Assembly: GCF_001650025.1 (NCBI RefSeq)
Contig: NZ_LVVY01000070.1
Location: 1-53,628, forward strand
Origin: Devosia elaeis
GTDB lineage: Bacteria; Pseudomonadota; Alphaproteobacteria; Rhizobiales; Devosiaceae
Direction of reading: 5' to 3'
Length of the DNA stretch: 53,628 nucleotides
A model generated the notes under the pieces. The model ran no database searches. It was not told the DNA's origin and worked only from the letters and a program-made list of their open reading frames with translations. Made by a program: the position numbers and the translations under genes. Of the stretch, positions 14,868 through 23,968 are shown in pieces (position 1 is the stretch's first letter; the number at the start of each line of letters is the position of its first letter).

Positions 14868-17429
14868 CTAAACCGAAGCCCCGTCCGGCGAACGCTTCTT
14901 CTTTTCGGCGTCGGCCTTCTCATCGTCGTCGGTCTTCTGCTTGAGGCCGAAATTGATGAGGATGGGGCCGTTGATGATGACCGAGGAATACATGCCGACA
15001 ATCGAGCCGAAGGTCATGGCGATGGTGAAGCTGCGCAGCGCCTCGCCGCCGAAGAAAACCAGCGGCAAGAGCGCCAGGAGCAGGGTGAACTGCGTCAAGG
15101 ACGTGCGCACGATGGTCTGGTTGATCGAAAGATCGATCAGCTCGGGCAGCGGCATCTTGCGGTGTTTTCGCAGATTTTCGCGGATACGGTCGGAGACCAC
15201 CACCGTTTCGTTGAGCGAGATACCCACCAGGGTCAGCACCGCCGCAATGGAACTGAGATTGAATTCCATGCCGGTCAGCGAGAACAGACCGATGGTCATG
15301 ATCAGGTCGTGCGAGGTGGTGGTGACCGCCGCCAAGGCGAACTGCCACTCGAAGCGGAACCAGATATAGATGAGGATACAGACCAGCGCGATGATGACGG
15401 CGATGGTGCCGGTCCAGGCCAGTTCGCCGGACACGGTGCCGCTGACGGCCTCGACGCGGCGCACTTCGTAGTTTTCGCCGGCCAGGGCCTCCTGCACCTG
15501 TTGCACCGCGACCTGGTCGGCCGACTGGCCGCCTTCCTGCGCCTGGACGCGCACGAGCACGTCCTGCGGGGTGCCAAAGCCCTGGACCTGGATTTCGCCG
15601 AGATCAAGGCCGCCCAGCAGCTCGCGCACCTGCCCCACATCGGCCGGGCCGCCGACATGCTGCACCTCGATGGCGGTGCCGCCGACGAAGTCGATGCCGA
15701 GATTGAAGCCCTTGGTGAAGGCCGAGCCGATGGACACCAAGGTCATGACGATGGAGAGCGCGATGACGACGCGCGAAATCTTCATGAACGGGATCTTGGT
15801 GCCATCCGGGATGAAGCGGAACTTCTGGATGTTCAGCTTCTTGGGACGAACGCGCTTGTACCAGAGGTTCACCTGGAAGGAGGTGACCGTATAGGCGGTG
15901 AACAGCGAGGTCAGGATGCCCAGGCCAAGGGTGACGGCGAAGCCCTGGATCGGGCCGGAACCCATGAAATAGAGCACCACGGCCGCGACGAGCTGGGTCA
16001 GGTGGGAGTCGATGATGGTGCCCCAGGCGCGCTGGAAGCCGGCATTGATCGCCTGCAAGGGCGATTTGCCCGAGGCCTGCTCTTCGCGCATTCGTTCATA
16101 GATCAGCACGTTGGCGTCCACGGCCATGCCGATGGTGAGCACGATGCCGGCAATGCCGGGCAATGTCAGCGTGGCGCCGAGCGTCGACAGGGCCGCGAAG
16201 ATCAGGATGATGTTGAGGATCAGCGAGATATTGGCGAAGACGCCCCAGAGCCCATAGGCCACGACCATGAAGGCCAGGACCAGGATGGAGGCGACGACGC
16301 CGGCGGTGAAGCCGGCCTGGATGGAATCCGCGCCCAGGCTCGCGTCCACGGTGCGCTCCTCGATGACATCGAGGCTGGCGGGCAGCGCGCCGGCGCGCAG
16401 CAGTACGGCCAGGTCATTGGCCGAGGCGGTGGTGAAGGAGCCGCTGATCTGGCCCGAACCGCCGGTGATCGGCTGCTGGATGACCGGGGCGGTGATGACG
16501 GTGTTGTCGAGAACGATGGCGAAGCGCTGGTTGACATTGCGCGAGGTGAGTTCGCCAAAGGTGATGGCGCCGCGCGTGTCGAACTTGAAGCTGACCACGG
16601 GGATGCCGCGCTGCTGGTCATAGGCAGGCTGGGCATCGACCAGGGATTCGCCGCCAATGGCGACATCCTCGTAGAGCAGTTCGCGGCCGCCGTCCTGGCT
16701 GGGCAGGATCATGGTGCCGGCCGGCAGGCCCTGGGCCTCGGCCTGGTCGGCGGTCATGCCCGGATAGACCATGTGGAAGGTGAGGCGCGCGGTCTGGGAA
16801 ATGATGTTCTTGAGGCGCTCGCTGTCGCCGAAGCCGGGCACCTGCACCATGACGCGGGTATCGCCCTGGCGCTGGATGGTGGGCTCGGTGGTGCCCAATT
16901 CGTCGATACGCGAACGGATGACTTCCATGGACTGGGCCACCAGCGAGCTCATGCGCTGGTTGATGCCGTCGGGGGTCAGGGTGATGGTGAGCCTGCCGTC
17001 GCCGGTTTCCCCAAAGCTCAGCTCATCCACGCCGACGCCGGAGAACATGAAATCGGAAAGCGTGTTCTGCAGGCCCCGAATGGCGGTTTCGGCCTGCGCC
17101 TTCTGGCTGGGATCGGTCAGCTCGATATTGAGCGTGTTGCGGGCGACATCGGTGGTGATGATGTTGCCGATGCCGTTCTGCGTGGCCAGGACATTGCGCG
17201 CGTCGCGGCGCAGGTCGCTCAGGCGCTGGCTGACAATGCTCTCCTGATTGACCCCGAGCAGCAGATGCGAGCCGCCCTGCAGATCGAGACCGAGAACCAG
17301 ACCCGGTTGCGGCAGCCATCCGGGAAGCGCTTCCTGAACGGATTTGGGCAGGAAATTGGGGGCTGCAAGCAGGATACCCGCGATCGCGACGAAGAGAATG
17401 ACGAAAACGCGGAACGGCGACTGGTTCAT
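14868..17429 (-). CDS. secDF: Protein translocase subunit SecDF (fused)
   Basis: The 853-residue inner-membrane protein is a SecD-SecF fusion that uses the proton gradient to help pull proteins through SecYEG. The SecD half starts with a first transmembrane helix (about 8-24), then a periplasmic P1 domain with GLDLQGGSHLLL. SecD helices include the conserved GMAVDANVLIYERMREE. The SecF half carries GIDFVGGTAIEV and the matching helix GISLNETVVVSDRIRENL. It has twelve expected transmembrane helices and a charged C-terminal tail. The gene follows yajC by 63 bases, with a 10-base-pair hairpin between. The fusion occurs in many alphaproteobacteria. Confidence 0.96.
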   Translation of the reverse strand: MNQSPFRVFVILFVAIAGILLAAPNFLPKSVQEALPGWLPQPGLVLGLDLQGGSHLLLGVNQESIVSQRLSDLRRDARNVLATQNGIGNIITTDVARNTLNIELTDPSQKAQAETAIRGLQNTLSDFMFSGVGVDELSFGETGDGRLTITLTPDGINQRMSSLVAQSMEVIRSRIDELGTTEPTIQRQGDTRVMVQVPGFGDSERLKNIISQTARLTFHMVYPGMTADQAEAQGLPAGTMILPSQDGGRELLYEDVAIGGESLVDAQPAYDQQRGIPVVSFKFDTRGAITFGELTSRNVNQRFAIVLDNTVITAPVIQQPITGGSGQISGSFTTASANDLAVLLRAGALPASLDVIEERTVDASLGADSIQAGFTAGVVASILVLAFMVVAYGLWGVFANISLILNIILIFAALSTLGATLTLPGIAGIVLTIGMAVDANVLIYERMREEQASGKSPLQAINAGFQRAWGTIIDSHLTQLVAAVVLYFMGSGPIQGFAVTLGLGILTSLFTAYTVTSFQVNLWYKRVRPKKLNIQKFRFIPDGTKIPFMKISRVVIALSIVMTLVSIGSAFTKGFNLGIDFVGGTAIEVQHVGGPADVGQVRELLGGLDLGEIQVQGFGTPQDVLVRVQAQEGGQSADQVAVQQVQEALAGENYEVRRVEAVSGTVSGELAWTGTIAVIIALVCILIYIWFRFEWQFALAAVTTTSHDLIMTIGLFSLTGMEFNLSSIAAVLTLVGISLNETVVVSDRIRENLRKHRKMPLPELIDLSINQTIVRTSLTQFTLLLALLPLVFFGGEALRSFTIAMTFGSIVGMYSSVIINGPILINFGLKQKTDDDEKADAEKKKRSPDGASV

Positions 17430-17455
17430 GTAGGACGTCCTGGAAAGGCGGAAGG

Positions 17456-17479
17456 CCGGAGCCCTGAGGCTCCGGCCAT
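17456..17479 (-). terminator. Intercistronic hairpin between yajC and secDF
   Basis: A perfect 10-base-pair stem, GGCCGGAGCC with GGCTCCGGCC, has a four-base loop and no convincing T run on the minus strand. It may give partial termination or 3' protection of the yajC message, setting the ratio of YajC to SecDF. Which of these is inference. Confidence 0.55.
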
Positions 17480-17492
17480 TGGATCGAGCCGC

Positions 17493-17840
17493 TTAGGCGG
17501 GCTTGTTGTCGTTGACCGGCTCCGACTTGGAGCGCACGTCGGCGATCATGTGGCGCACCACCTTGACCTTGACGCCCTGGGCGATCTCGACCTCGAGATC
17601 CTCGCCCTCGACGGCCTTGGTGACCTTGCCGATCACGCCGCCGGTGGTGACGACGGTGTCGCCGCGGCGGATGGCGCTCAGCATGGCCTGCTGCGCCTTG
17701 AGGCGCTTCTGCTGCGGACGGAAGATCAGCAGCCAGAAAATGACGACCAGCAGGGCGATCGGCATGAGCTGAATGAAAATGTCAGCCATGCCACCGGGGG
17801 CCCCAACCGCATCCTGGGCATAGGCGGGCGTTACAAACAT
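17493..17840 (-). CDS. yajC: Preprotein translocase subunit YajC
   Basis: The 115-residue protein has one N-terminal membrane segment (IFIQLMPIALLVVIFWLLIF) followed by the invariant RPQQKRLKAQQAML and the soluble domain with GDTVVTTGGVIGKV. YajC associates with SecDF and the holo-translocon in the inner membrane. ATG at 17840 is preceded by AGGAG with eight-base spacing and is preferred to the adjacent TTG. It is the first gene of the yajC-secDF unit, and its upstream region (17841-18042) is shared with the divergent AAA ATPase gene. Confidence 0.95.
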   Translation of the reverse strand: MFVTPAYAQDAVGAPGGMADIFIQLMPIALLVVIFWLLIFRPQQKRLKAQQAMLSAIRRGDTVVTTGGVIGKVTKAVEGEDLEVEIAQGVKVKVVRHMIADVRSKSEPVNDNKPA

Positions 17841-18042
17841 CAAGCGGTCTCCTAAGTGTTTTTCTTTTTCGTTTCTGGTGGAATGGGGCGGCCCGGCGCT
17901 GACATCTCAGGCGGTGGACGCTAATGGGCATGCCTGCACTTGCGCCCCGGCCAAAATCGCGCGGACTATACATTTGGGTATCCATGATTGCAAAGCCAAT
18001 CCGGGTGCGGCAATCGCGACCGAATACACAAGGACGAGACCG

Positions 18043-18906
18043 GTGAAGACCAAGGACTATATGGGCAGGATCGCTGACGCGCTGGAGCGTATCGCCGGGG
18101 CGCTGAACCGGGACACCGAGGCCGCGGCCTTCACGCTCGGCCCGGAAAACGCCTATCACTGGCAGGGCGAAACCGGCACCCTGCTGCCGGTGCCCAAGGT
18201 CAGCCGCGTGCCGCTCGCCATGCTCAAGGGCATCGACCATGTGCGCGACCTGCTGCTGGCCAATAGCGAGCAATTCGCGCGCGGCCACGGCGCCAACAAT
18301 GCCCTGCTCTGGGGCGCGCGGGGCATGGGCAAGTCCTCGCTGGTCAAGGCGATCCATGCCGATATCGAATCGCGCGACGGATTCGAGCGGCTGGTGCTGG
18401 TCGAAATCGCGCGCGAAGACCTCGAAACCCTGCCCCGCCTGATGCGCGCCATTGCCGGCCAGACCGCCCGCTTCATCGTCTTCTGCGACGATCTCAGCTT
18501 CGACAGCGGGGAAACCAGCTACAAATCGCTCAAGACCATCCTGGATGGCGGGCTCGAAGGGCGCCCGGACAATGTGCTGTTCTACGCCACCTCCAACCGG
18601 CGCCACCTGATGCCGCGCGACATGATCGAGAACGAACGCTCGACCGCGATCAATCCCAGCGAGGCGGTGGAGGAAAAAGTGTCGCTGTCCGACCGGTTCG
18701 GTCTGTGGCTGGGCTTCCACAATTCCGACCAGGACAATTACCTGGCCATGGTCTCCGGCTATGCCGATTATTACGGCCTCAGCATCGACCGCGACACGCT
18801 GCGCGCCCGGGCCATCGAATGGGCGGCAACGCGCGGCGCCCGCTCGGGCCGGGTGGCGATCCAATTGGTGCGGACGCTGGCGGGCGAAGAGGGCAAGGCG
18901 GTCTGA
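18043..18906 (+). CDS. DUF815-family AAA ATPase
   Basis: The 287-residue cytoplasmic ATPase matches the DUF815 family. Walker A is GARGMGKS (91-98) and the Walker B-like strand is FIVFCDDLSF (144-153). The family block ETSYKSLKTILDGGLEGRPDN and the sensor-like YATSNRRHLMPRDMIENE follow. I chose GTG at 18043 because AAGGA precedes it at eight bases. A longer frame exists upstream but is poorly supported. The gene lies among yajC-secDF and the LytM gene but on the opposite strand. Members of this family are near-universal in alphaproteobacteria and lack an assigned role. A pair of palindromic repeats follows its stop. Confidence 0.9.
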   Translation: MKTKDYMGRIADALERIAGALNRDTEAAAFTLGPENAYHWQGETGTLLPVPKVSRVPLAMLKGIDHVRDLLLANSEQFARGHGANNALLWGARGMGKSSLVKAIHADIESRDGFERLVLVEIAREDLETLPRLMRAIAGQTARFIVFCDDLSFDSGETSYKSLKTILDGGLEGRPDNVLFYATSNRRHLMPRDMIENERSTAINPSEAVEEKVSLSDRFGLWLGFHNSDQDNYLAMVSGYADYYGLSIDRDTLRARAIEWAATRGARSGRVAIQLVRTLAGEEGKAV

Positions 18907-18947
18907 GCCTCGTGCTTTGGCAGCACGCCCTGCCCCACCGCTCGTCA

Positions 18948-19023
18948 CCCTCGGGCTTGACCCGAGGGTTCTGTTTTCATTGAGGGATCGGTAAGTGAAG
19001 AGCCCTCGGGGCGAGCCCGAGGG
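18948..19023. repeat. Family A palindrome pair, BIME-like
   Basis: Two palindromes of opposite polarity, at 18948-18968 and 19003-19023, are separated by 34 bases. The first is flanked as GTCACCCTCGGG and CCCGAGGGTTCT. The second reads CCCTCGGG then CCCGAGGGTGAC. Paired inverted units of this type resemble bacterial interspersed mosaic elements. They lie between the convergent AAA and LytM genes. Confidence 0.85.
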
Positions 19024-19064
19024 TGACGATCTGTGGGCGGGATGACGATCGAGGTCTCAAAAGC

Positions 19065-19098
19065 AAAAAAGGCCGGGTGCACCACGCCCCGGCCTTTT
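19065..19098 (-). terminator. Rho-independent terminator of the LytM lipoprotein gene
   Basis: An 11-base-pair perfect stem (AAAAGGCCGGG with CCCGGCCTTTT) has a 10-base loop. On the minus strand the T run of six after the stem gives a strong intrinsic terminator 22 bases after the stop of the gene ending at 19121. Confidence 0.9.
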
Positions 19099-19120
19099 CG
19101 ATTCTGGAGGTCTATGCGCC

Positions 19121-20449
19121 TTAGCTGGCGAGCAGCGGCATCGGGTCGACCGGGGTGGCGCCCTTGCGCAGTTCGAAGTGGAGCTGCGGACGGGAGACCG
19201 AGCCGGTCTGGCCGACCGTGCCGATGGAGTCGCCGCGATTGACGACGGCACCCTTGGCCACGCTCATGTCCTTGAGGTGGGCATAGGCCGACACATAGCC
19301 GTTCGGGTGACGGACCAGGACGAGATTGCCATAGCCCTCGACGCCGGAGCCGACATAGATGACGGTGCCGTTCTCGGCCGCCTTGACGCTGGAGCCCTCG
19401 GGCACGTCGATATTGATGCCGGTGCCGCGCGAGGCTGCGAAATCGGTGATGACGCGGCCCGAAACCGGCCAGCGGAACTTGTCATTACCCGACAGGGCCG
19501 GCTCAGCAGCCGGCTGCACGGCGGCAACCTGGGTGGGCGCGGCCTGCGCCGGCGCGGTGGCAGCGGGTGCCGGCGTGGTCGTGGTGGGCGTCGTGGCCGC
19601 CAGATTGGTCGGGGCCGGAGCCGGGGCCGTGAGATTGCTCGGGCGGGCATCGGGCAGCGTAGTTGTGGCGCTCACCGGCGCGGTGCTGGCCACCTGGGTG
19701 ACCGGCGCGCTGGTATTGAGGTCGCCGCGACCCGGAATGGTGATCTTCTGGCCCACCACGATCTTGTCGGGCGAGGCCAGACCATTGGCCTGCACGATGG
19801 CCTGAGTGGTCACATCGTATTTGCGGGCGATGGTATAGAGCGATTCCCCGGCGGCGATGGTGTGGGCATAGCCGTTACCATTGGCTGCGGCCTGCACCGG
19901 CACGCTGGAATTGACCGGCAAGGCGGTGCTAGGCGGCAAGGCAGCGCTGGGCGGCAGGGTGGAGCCGGCGGGGGTGCCCATGGCGACGGCCGGAGGCGTG
20001 GCCGGCAGCGGGGCGAAATTCTGCTGAGCGGGCATGGCTTGGGTTGCTCCCATTGAAGGCGACGAGTTCAGAGGAGGAAGGGCCTGAGTCTGGACGGTGG
20101 GAGCGGGCGCCCCCATGCCGATCGGCGAAGTGGCGCCGGCCGGCTGCACGAAACCGTTGCCGACCGGAGCCGGCGGCAGCGTATTGCCGCCGCTCCATCC
20201 ACCACCGCCGACCGGAGCGGGCGGCAGATATTGGGAAGCGGCAACCTGTACCGATTGCGGAGCACCAAGACTTGGCGGCATCTGCTGATTGAATGTCGGG
20301 GGAGCAGACTGGTTGACAGAACCAGTCACCGTGGAGTCGCCGATCGTGCGGCTGCCAAGGCTATTGCAACCGGAGAGGCCGACAGCGGCCACGATAATTC
20401 CGGCAATGGCGACCGCTTTTCCTGGCCGCGGAGAGACGCGAATACTCAT
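19121..20449 (-). CDS. LysM and degenerate LytM (M23) lipoprotein, NlpD-like
   Basis: The 442-residue envelope lipoprotein has a signal ending in VGLSGC, with lipidated Cys28. A long proline- and alanine-rich linker (about 45-190) follows. A LysM peptidoglycan-binding domain lies at about 194-239 (YAHTIAAGESLYTIARKYDV). The C-terminal M23/LytM fold is about 325-440. The zinc ligand motif HxGxD at the start of the fold is replaced by GTGINID, although QLHFEL is kept. Such catalytically dead LytM proteins, as in E. coli NlpD, activate cell-wall amidases at the septum. I infer the same role here. Downstream of surE in the same orientation but separated by 470 bases of repeats. Confidence 0.9.
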   Translation of the reverse strand: MSIRVSPRPGKAVAIAGIIVAAVGLSGCNSLGSRTIGDSTVTGSVNQSAPPTFNQQMPPSLGAPQSVQVAASQYLPPAPVGGGGWSGGNTLPPAPVGNGFVQPAGATSPIGMGAPAPTVQTQALPPLNSSPSMGATQAMPAQQNFAPLPATPPAVAMGTPAGSTLPPSAALPPSTALPVNSSVPVQAAANGNGYAHTIAAGESLYTIARKYDVTTQAIVQANGLASPDKIVVGQKITIPGRGDLNTSAPVTQVASTAPVSATTTLPDARPSNLTAPAPAPTNLAATTPTTTTPAPAATAPAQAAPTQVAAVQPAAEPALSGNDKFRWPVSGRVITDFAASRGTGINIDVPEGSSVKAAENGTVIYVGSGVEGYGNLVLVRHPNGYVSAYAHLKDMSVAKGAVVNRGDSIGTVGQTGSVSRPQLHFELRKGATPVDPMPLLAS

Positions 20450-20919
20450 CGGCTTACTCTTACGCAGGTACTCAACAACTGATTGTGAGACTAGGCCGGT
20501 AAGGTAAAGACGAGTTTAAAGCCGATGCGATTTGAGTGAAATCGCGCGGGAGAGATTCAGGGATGGGTAAGGTTAAGATCGGGAAGCGATTACCCGCTGC
20601 CCTCTCCCAGACCTCATGGTGAGCTTGTCGAACCAGGAGGTCGCAGCCACCGCGTTCCCGACCTCGTCCTTCGACAGGCTCAGGATGAGGTCTACGGGGA
20701 CATGGCCAATATCTCGCGCGTGCCGCCACCCCCTCCCATCCTCCCCCATCAAGGGGGAGGTGCCGCATCCAGTGTGGGGCAGTATTTGCGCCTCATACGC
20801 CGGCCCGAAACCCTCTCCCTTGCAGTGAGACGTGGGAGGGAGAGGCCCTCGATCTTATCGGCCCATAGGCGATAGCCCTGCCCCGCAACGGGCGCGGGAG
20901 CATCCAGGTCGAGACGAAA
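20450..20919. repeat. Gene-free region with family D and C repeats
   Basis: Between surE and the LytM lipoprotein gene, 470 bases hold no credible gene. A family D element at 20610-20692 has outer arms GACCTCATGGTGAGC and GCTCAGGATGAGGTC. A family C unit at 20712-20807 is nearly identical to the one at 13031-13120. In relatives the protein-L-isoaspartate methyltransferase gene pcm usually lies at this place; no remnant of it is visible. The promoter of the LytM gene should be in 20450-20600. Confidence 0.8.
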
Positions 20920-21693
20920 CTACCGCCCCTTCAGCCCGATCGTCCCCAGCCGTTCCAGCGCGCCGCGATGGGTTTGTTGCAGGGCGAAGGGGGTGACGGT
21001 GATGGCATTGCCGCGGCGGAGCACTTCGTAATCGGCCTTCGGGTCCAGCGGCAGCGGGGTTTCGGGAATCGCCATGAAGAATTCGCCATCGTTATCGCTG
21101 GGATAATAGCGAATCGGCGAGCGGGAGAATCGCTGATGGGCGACGGCGGCGAGGCCGGTCACTTCCGTGGTGCCGCAATAGGGGAAATTGACGTTGTAGA
21201 AGACGTCGTCATCGCCATGCGCCGCCAGAATGGCCTCGACCACTTCGGCGCCGAAACGGGCCGCATTGGACCAATCCGGCTTGCGGGTGATTTCATAATC
21301 CATGGACTGGCTCATGGCGATGCCGATGGCGCCTTGCAAAACCCCTTCGCGGGCGCCGGCGGCGGTGCCCGAGCAATTAACGATGTCACCCAGATTCTGG
21401 CCCGCATTGACGCCGGAGAGAACCAGGTCGGCGGGCTTGTCGCCCAGGATATGGGTCATGCCGGCGACGACGCAATCGGCCGGGGAGCCGCCCTTGACCG
21501 CAAAGCGGCGGGGGCCGTGTTCGACGAAGGACAATTCGCGGCCGAAGCTGAAGCGGTGCCCTGCCCCGGATTGATTGCCATCCGGGGCGACGATCCAGAC
21601 ATCGTCCGAAAGCGCATGGGCGATCTCGGCCATCACGGCAAGGCCCGGCGCATCCACGCCATCGTCATTGGTGAGGAGGATGCGCAGCGCCAT
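20920..21693 (-). CDS. surE: 5'/3'-nucleotidase SurE
   Basis: The 257-residue metal-dependent phosphatase hydrolyses nucleoside monophosphates and is involved in stationary-phase survival. The motif LLTNDDGVDAPGL holds the catalytic aspartates at the N-terminus. PDGNQSG, and VLSGVNAGQNLGDIVNCSGTAAGAREG supply the remaining metal ligands. ATG at 21693 lies one base after the serS stop (TGACATG), so the start is well fixed and coupled. The ten-codon upstream extension would overlap serS. Downstream is the repeat region in place of pcm. Confidence 0.95.
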   Translation of the reverse strand: MALRILLTNDDGVDAPGLAVMAEIAHALSDDVWIVAPDGNQSGAGHRFSFGRELSFVEHGPRRFAVKGGSPADCVVAGMTHILGDKPADLVLSGVNAGQNLGDIVNCSGTAAGAREGVLQGAIGIAMSQSMDYEITRKPDWSNAARFGAEVVEAILAAHGDDDVFYNVNFPYCGTTEVTGLAAVAHQRFSRSPIRYYPSDNDGEFFMAIPETPLPLDPKADYEVLRRGNAITVTPFALQQTHRGALERLGTIGLKGR

Positions 21694-21694
21694 G

Positions 21695-23023
21695 TCAGCG
21701 GCCGCCGATGGCGGTGAGGCCATTCATGTAGGGCTGCAAGGCCTCGGGAATGAGGACCGAGCCGTCTTCCTGCTGGTAATTTTCCAGCACGGCGATGAGG
21801 CAGCGACCCACGGCGGTGCCCGAACCGTTGAGGGTATGCACATAACGCGGCGCCTGCTTCTCGCCGGCGGGCCGATAGCGCGCTTCCATCCGGCGGGCCT
21901 GGAAATCCCCGCAGACCGAGACCGAGGAAATCTCGCGATAGGTATCCTGGCCCGGCAGCCAGACCTCGATGTCATAGGTCTTGCGGGCGCTGAAGCCCAT
22001 GTCGCCCGTGCACAGGTTCATCACCCGGTAATGCAGGCCCAGCCGCTGCATGACGGTTTCGGCGCAGGCCAGCATGCGCTCGTGCTCGTTGACCGATTCT
22101 TCGGGCGTGGTGACAGAGACGAGCTCCACCTTGTTGAACTGATGCTGGCGCAGCATGCCACGCGTGTCGCGGCCGGCCGAACCGGCCTCGGACCGGAAGC
22201 TCGGGGTCAGCGCGGTGAAGCGCAGCGGCAGCTCCTCCTCGGCGAGGATGGATTCGCGGACGAGATTGGTCAGCGGCACTTCGGCCGTGGGGATCAGCGC
22301 CAGGCGGCTTTCGCCATGGGCGGTGAAGAAGAAGTCGCCGTCGAACTTGGGCAATTGGCCGGTGCCATACATGGCCTCGTCGCGCACCAGGAAGGGCGGC
22401 TGCACCTCCAAATAGCCGTGCTCATTGGTGTGCAGGTCGAGCATGAACTGGCCCAGGGCCCGTTCGAGGCGGGCGACCTGGCCCTTGAGCACCACGAAGC
22501 GGCTGCCCGAGAGCTTGGCGGCGATCTCGAAATCCATGTTCTTGTCGGCAACGCCGATATCGAAATGCTCCTTTGGCGCGAAGGCGAAGCTCGGCTTGGC
22601 CGGGCGCATGCCGGCCGCCGTCGCAGGCGAACCATTGAGGCCGAAATATTCGACATTGCCGCTCTCGTCGTCGCCCACGGGCACATCGTCGAGCGCCATA
22701 TTGGGGATGGCCGAAAGCGCATCGCGCAATTCCTTTTCGACCGCGCGCTCCTCGGCCTCGCCGCTGGGGATGAAATCCTTGAGGCGCGCGACTTCCGCCA
22801 TCAGCTCGGCGGCCTTGGCCTCGTCCTTCTGCGCCTTGGCCTGGCCGATCTGCTTGGACAGCGTATTGCGCTTTTCCTGCGCCTCATTGAGGCGGACGAT
22901 GACCTGGCGGCGACGCTCGTCGATGGCGATGAGATCGGCGGAACGGACGGACAGGTTCTTGCGCTGCGACATGGCCTTGTCGAAGGCGTCAGGATTGTCT
23001 CTGATCCACTTGATATCGAACAT
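21695..23023 (-). CDS. serS: Seryl-tRNA synthetase
   Basis: The 442-residue class II synthetase attaches serine to tRNA-Ser. The N-terminal coiled-coil arm that grips the tRNA covers about residues 30-105. Motif 2 is [20 protein letters not shown] and motif 3 lies in [17 protein letters not shown]. The serine-binding TAEVPLTN segment is intact. It starts at ATG 23023 and is separated from tatC by 108 bases, which suggests its own promoter or read-through. It is followed by surE with a one-base gap. Confidence 0.97.
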   Translation of the reverse strand: MFDIKWIRDNPDAFDKAMSQRKNLSVRSADLIAIDERRRQVIVRLNEAQEKRNTLSKQIGQAKAQKDEAKAAELMAEVARLKDFIPSGEAEERAVEKELRDALSAIPNMALDDVPVGDDESGNVEYFGLNGSPATAAGMRPAKPSFAFAPKEHFDIGVADKNMDFEIAAKLSGSRFVVLKGQVARLERALGQFMLDLHTNEHGYLEVQPPFLVRDEAMYGTGQLPKFDGDFFFTAHGESRLALIPTAEVPLTNLVRESILAEEELPLRFTALTPSFRSEAGSAGRDTRGMLRQHQFNKVELVSVTTPEESVNEHERMLACAETVMQRLGLHYRVMNLCTGDMGFSARKTYDIEVWLPGQDTYREISSVSVCGDFQARRMEARYRPAGEKQAPRYVHTLNGSGTAVGRCLIAVLENYQQEDGSVLIPEALQPYMNGLTAIGGR

Positions 23024-23131
23024 CGTTGCTACGGGCCGTGCCCGCCTCTGCGGTCATGCAGGCTGGGAAAGGGCCCCTTGGCATGCCTGCATCGGCCAGG
23101 GGCACAGCGAAGCGCGCCCCGGGGAGCGCAG

Positions 23132-23965
23132 CTATTCGGAGGATGAACCGGACAGTTCCGCGTCCTGGGCGGCCAAGGCCGCTTCACGCCGCTTCTGCAC
23201 CATCCGCACCGAAATGATAGCGAGTTCGTAGAGAGCATACATCGGCATGGCAAGACCGATCTGCGAGATCGGATCGGGCGGCGAAACGAAGGCCGCGACC
23301 GCCAGAATGCCGACAATGGCGTAGCGGCGGCCTTTCCTGAGCATGTCGACATTGACCAGGTCGATCTGCGCCAGAAGCGTCAGAATCACCGGGAGCTGGA
23401 AGCAGATGCCGAAGGCGAGAATGAGCGTGGTGGCGAGGCCGAGATATTCGGACACGCGCGGCAGCAGCTTGATCTCTTCGGTCTGCATATTGGTGAAGAA
23501 GCCGAGCGCCAGCGGCAGGACCACGAAATAGACCATCGCCGCACCCAGGAGGAAAAACACAGGCGTGGCCACCAGATAGGGGATCAGCGCCTTGCGTTCA
23601 TGCTTGTAGAGCCCCGGCGCCATGAAGCGGTAGATCTGGGTGGCGAGATAGGGAAAGCCCAAGAAGATCGCGCCGAAAAAGGCCAGATTGAGCTGGGTGA
23701 AGAAGAATTCCTGCGGCGCAGTATAGATCAGCTCCATATCGCCCGGATTGGGATAGATGGAGCGATAGGGATTGAGCAGCACGTCGAAAATCTGCCCGGC
23801 GAAGAGGAAGCAGAAGATCATCAGCAGCACGATGGCGATGGCGCTGTGAATGAGCCGCTTGCGCAGCTCGATGAGGTGCTCCATCAGCGGCGCTTCGCTG
23901 CCCGCGAGCTCGTCCCCGGGCGCGCCAGCCTTGGTCTTGTCCTCGATCTGCTTGGTATCGGCCAT
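23132..23965 (-). CDS. tatC: Twin-arginine translocase subunit TatC
   Basis: The 277-residue inner-membrane protein has six predicted transmembrane helices and is the signal-peptide receptor of the Tat pathway. The N-terminal cytoplasmic motif MEHLIELRKRLI and the first periplasmic-loop region YTAPQEFFFTQLNLAFF are diagnostic, as is the PxPD-like VSPPDPISQIGLAMP near the end. Both termini carry short charged extensions. The ATG lies three bases after the tatB stop, so the pair is coupled. It forms part of scpA-scpB-ABC-tatA-tatB-tatC. Confidence 0.97.
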   Translation of the reverse strand: MADTKQIEDKTKAGAPGDELAGSEAPLMEHLIELRKRLIHSAIAIVLLMIFCFLFAGQIFDVLLNPYRSIYPNPGDMELIYTAPQEFFFTQLNLAFFGAIFLGFPYLATQIYRFMAPGLYKHERKALIPYLVATPVFFLLGAAMVYFVVLPLALGFFTNMQTEEIKLLPRVSEYLGLATTLILAFGICFQLPVILTLLAQIDLVNVDMLRKGRRYAIVGILAVAAFVSPPDPISQIGLAMPMYALYELAIISVRMVQKRREAALAAQDAELSGSSSE

Positions 23966-23968
23966 CGT

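Noticed and set aside
14289..17855. A plus-strand frame of 1188 codons
   Set aside because: It is the shadow of secDF and yajC, rich in Gly/Asp/His/Arg runs with no domain.
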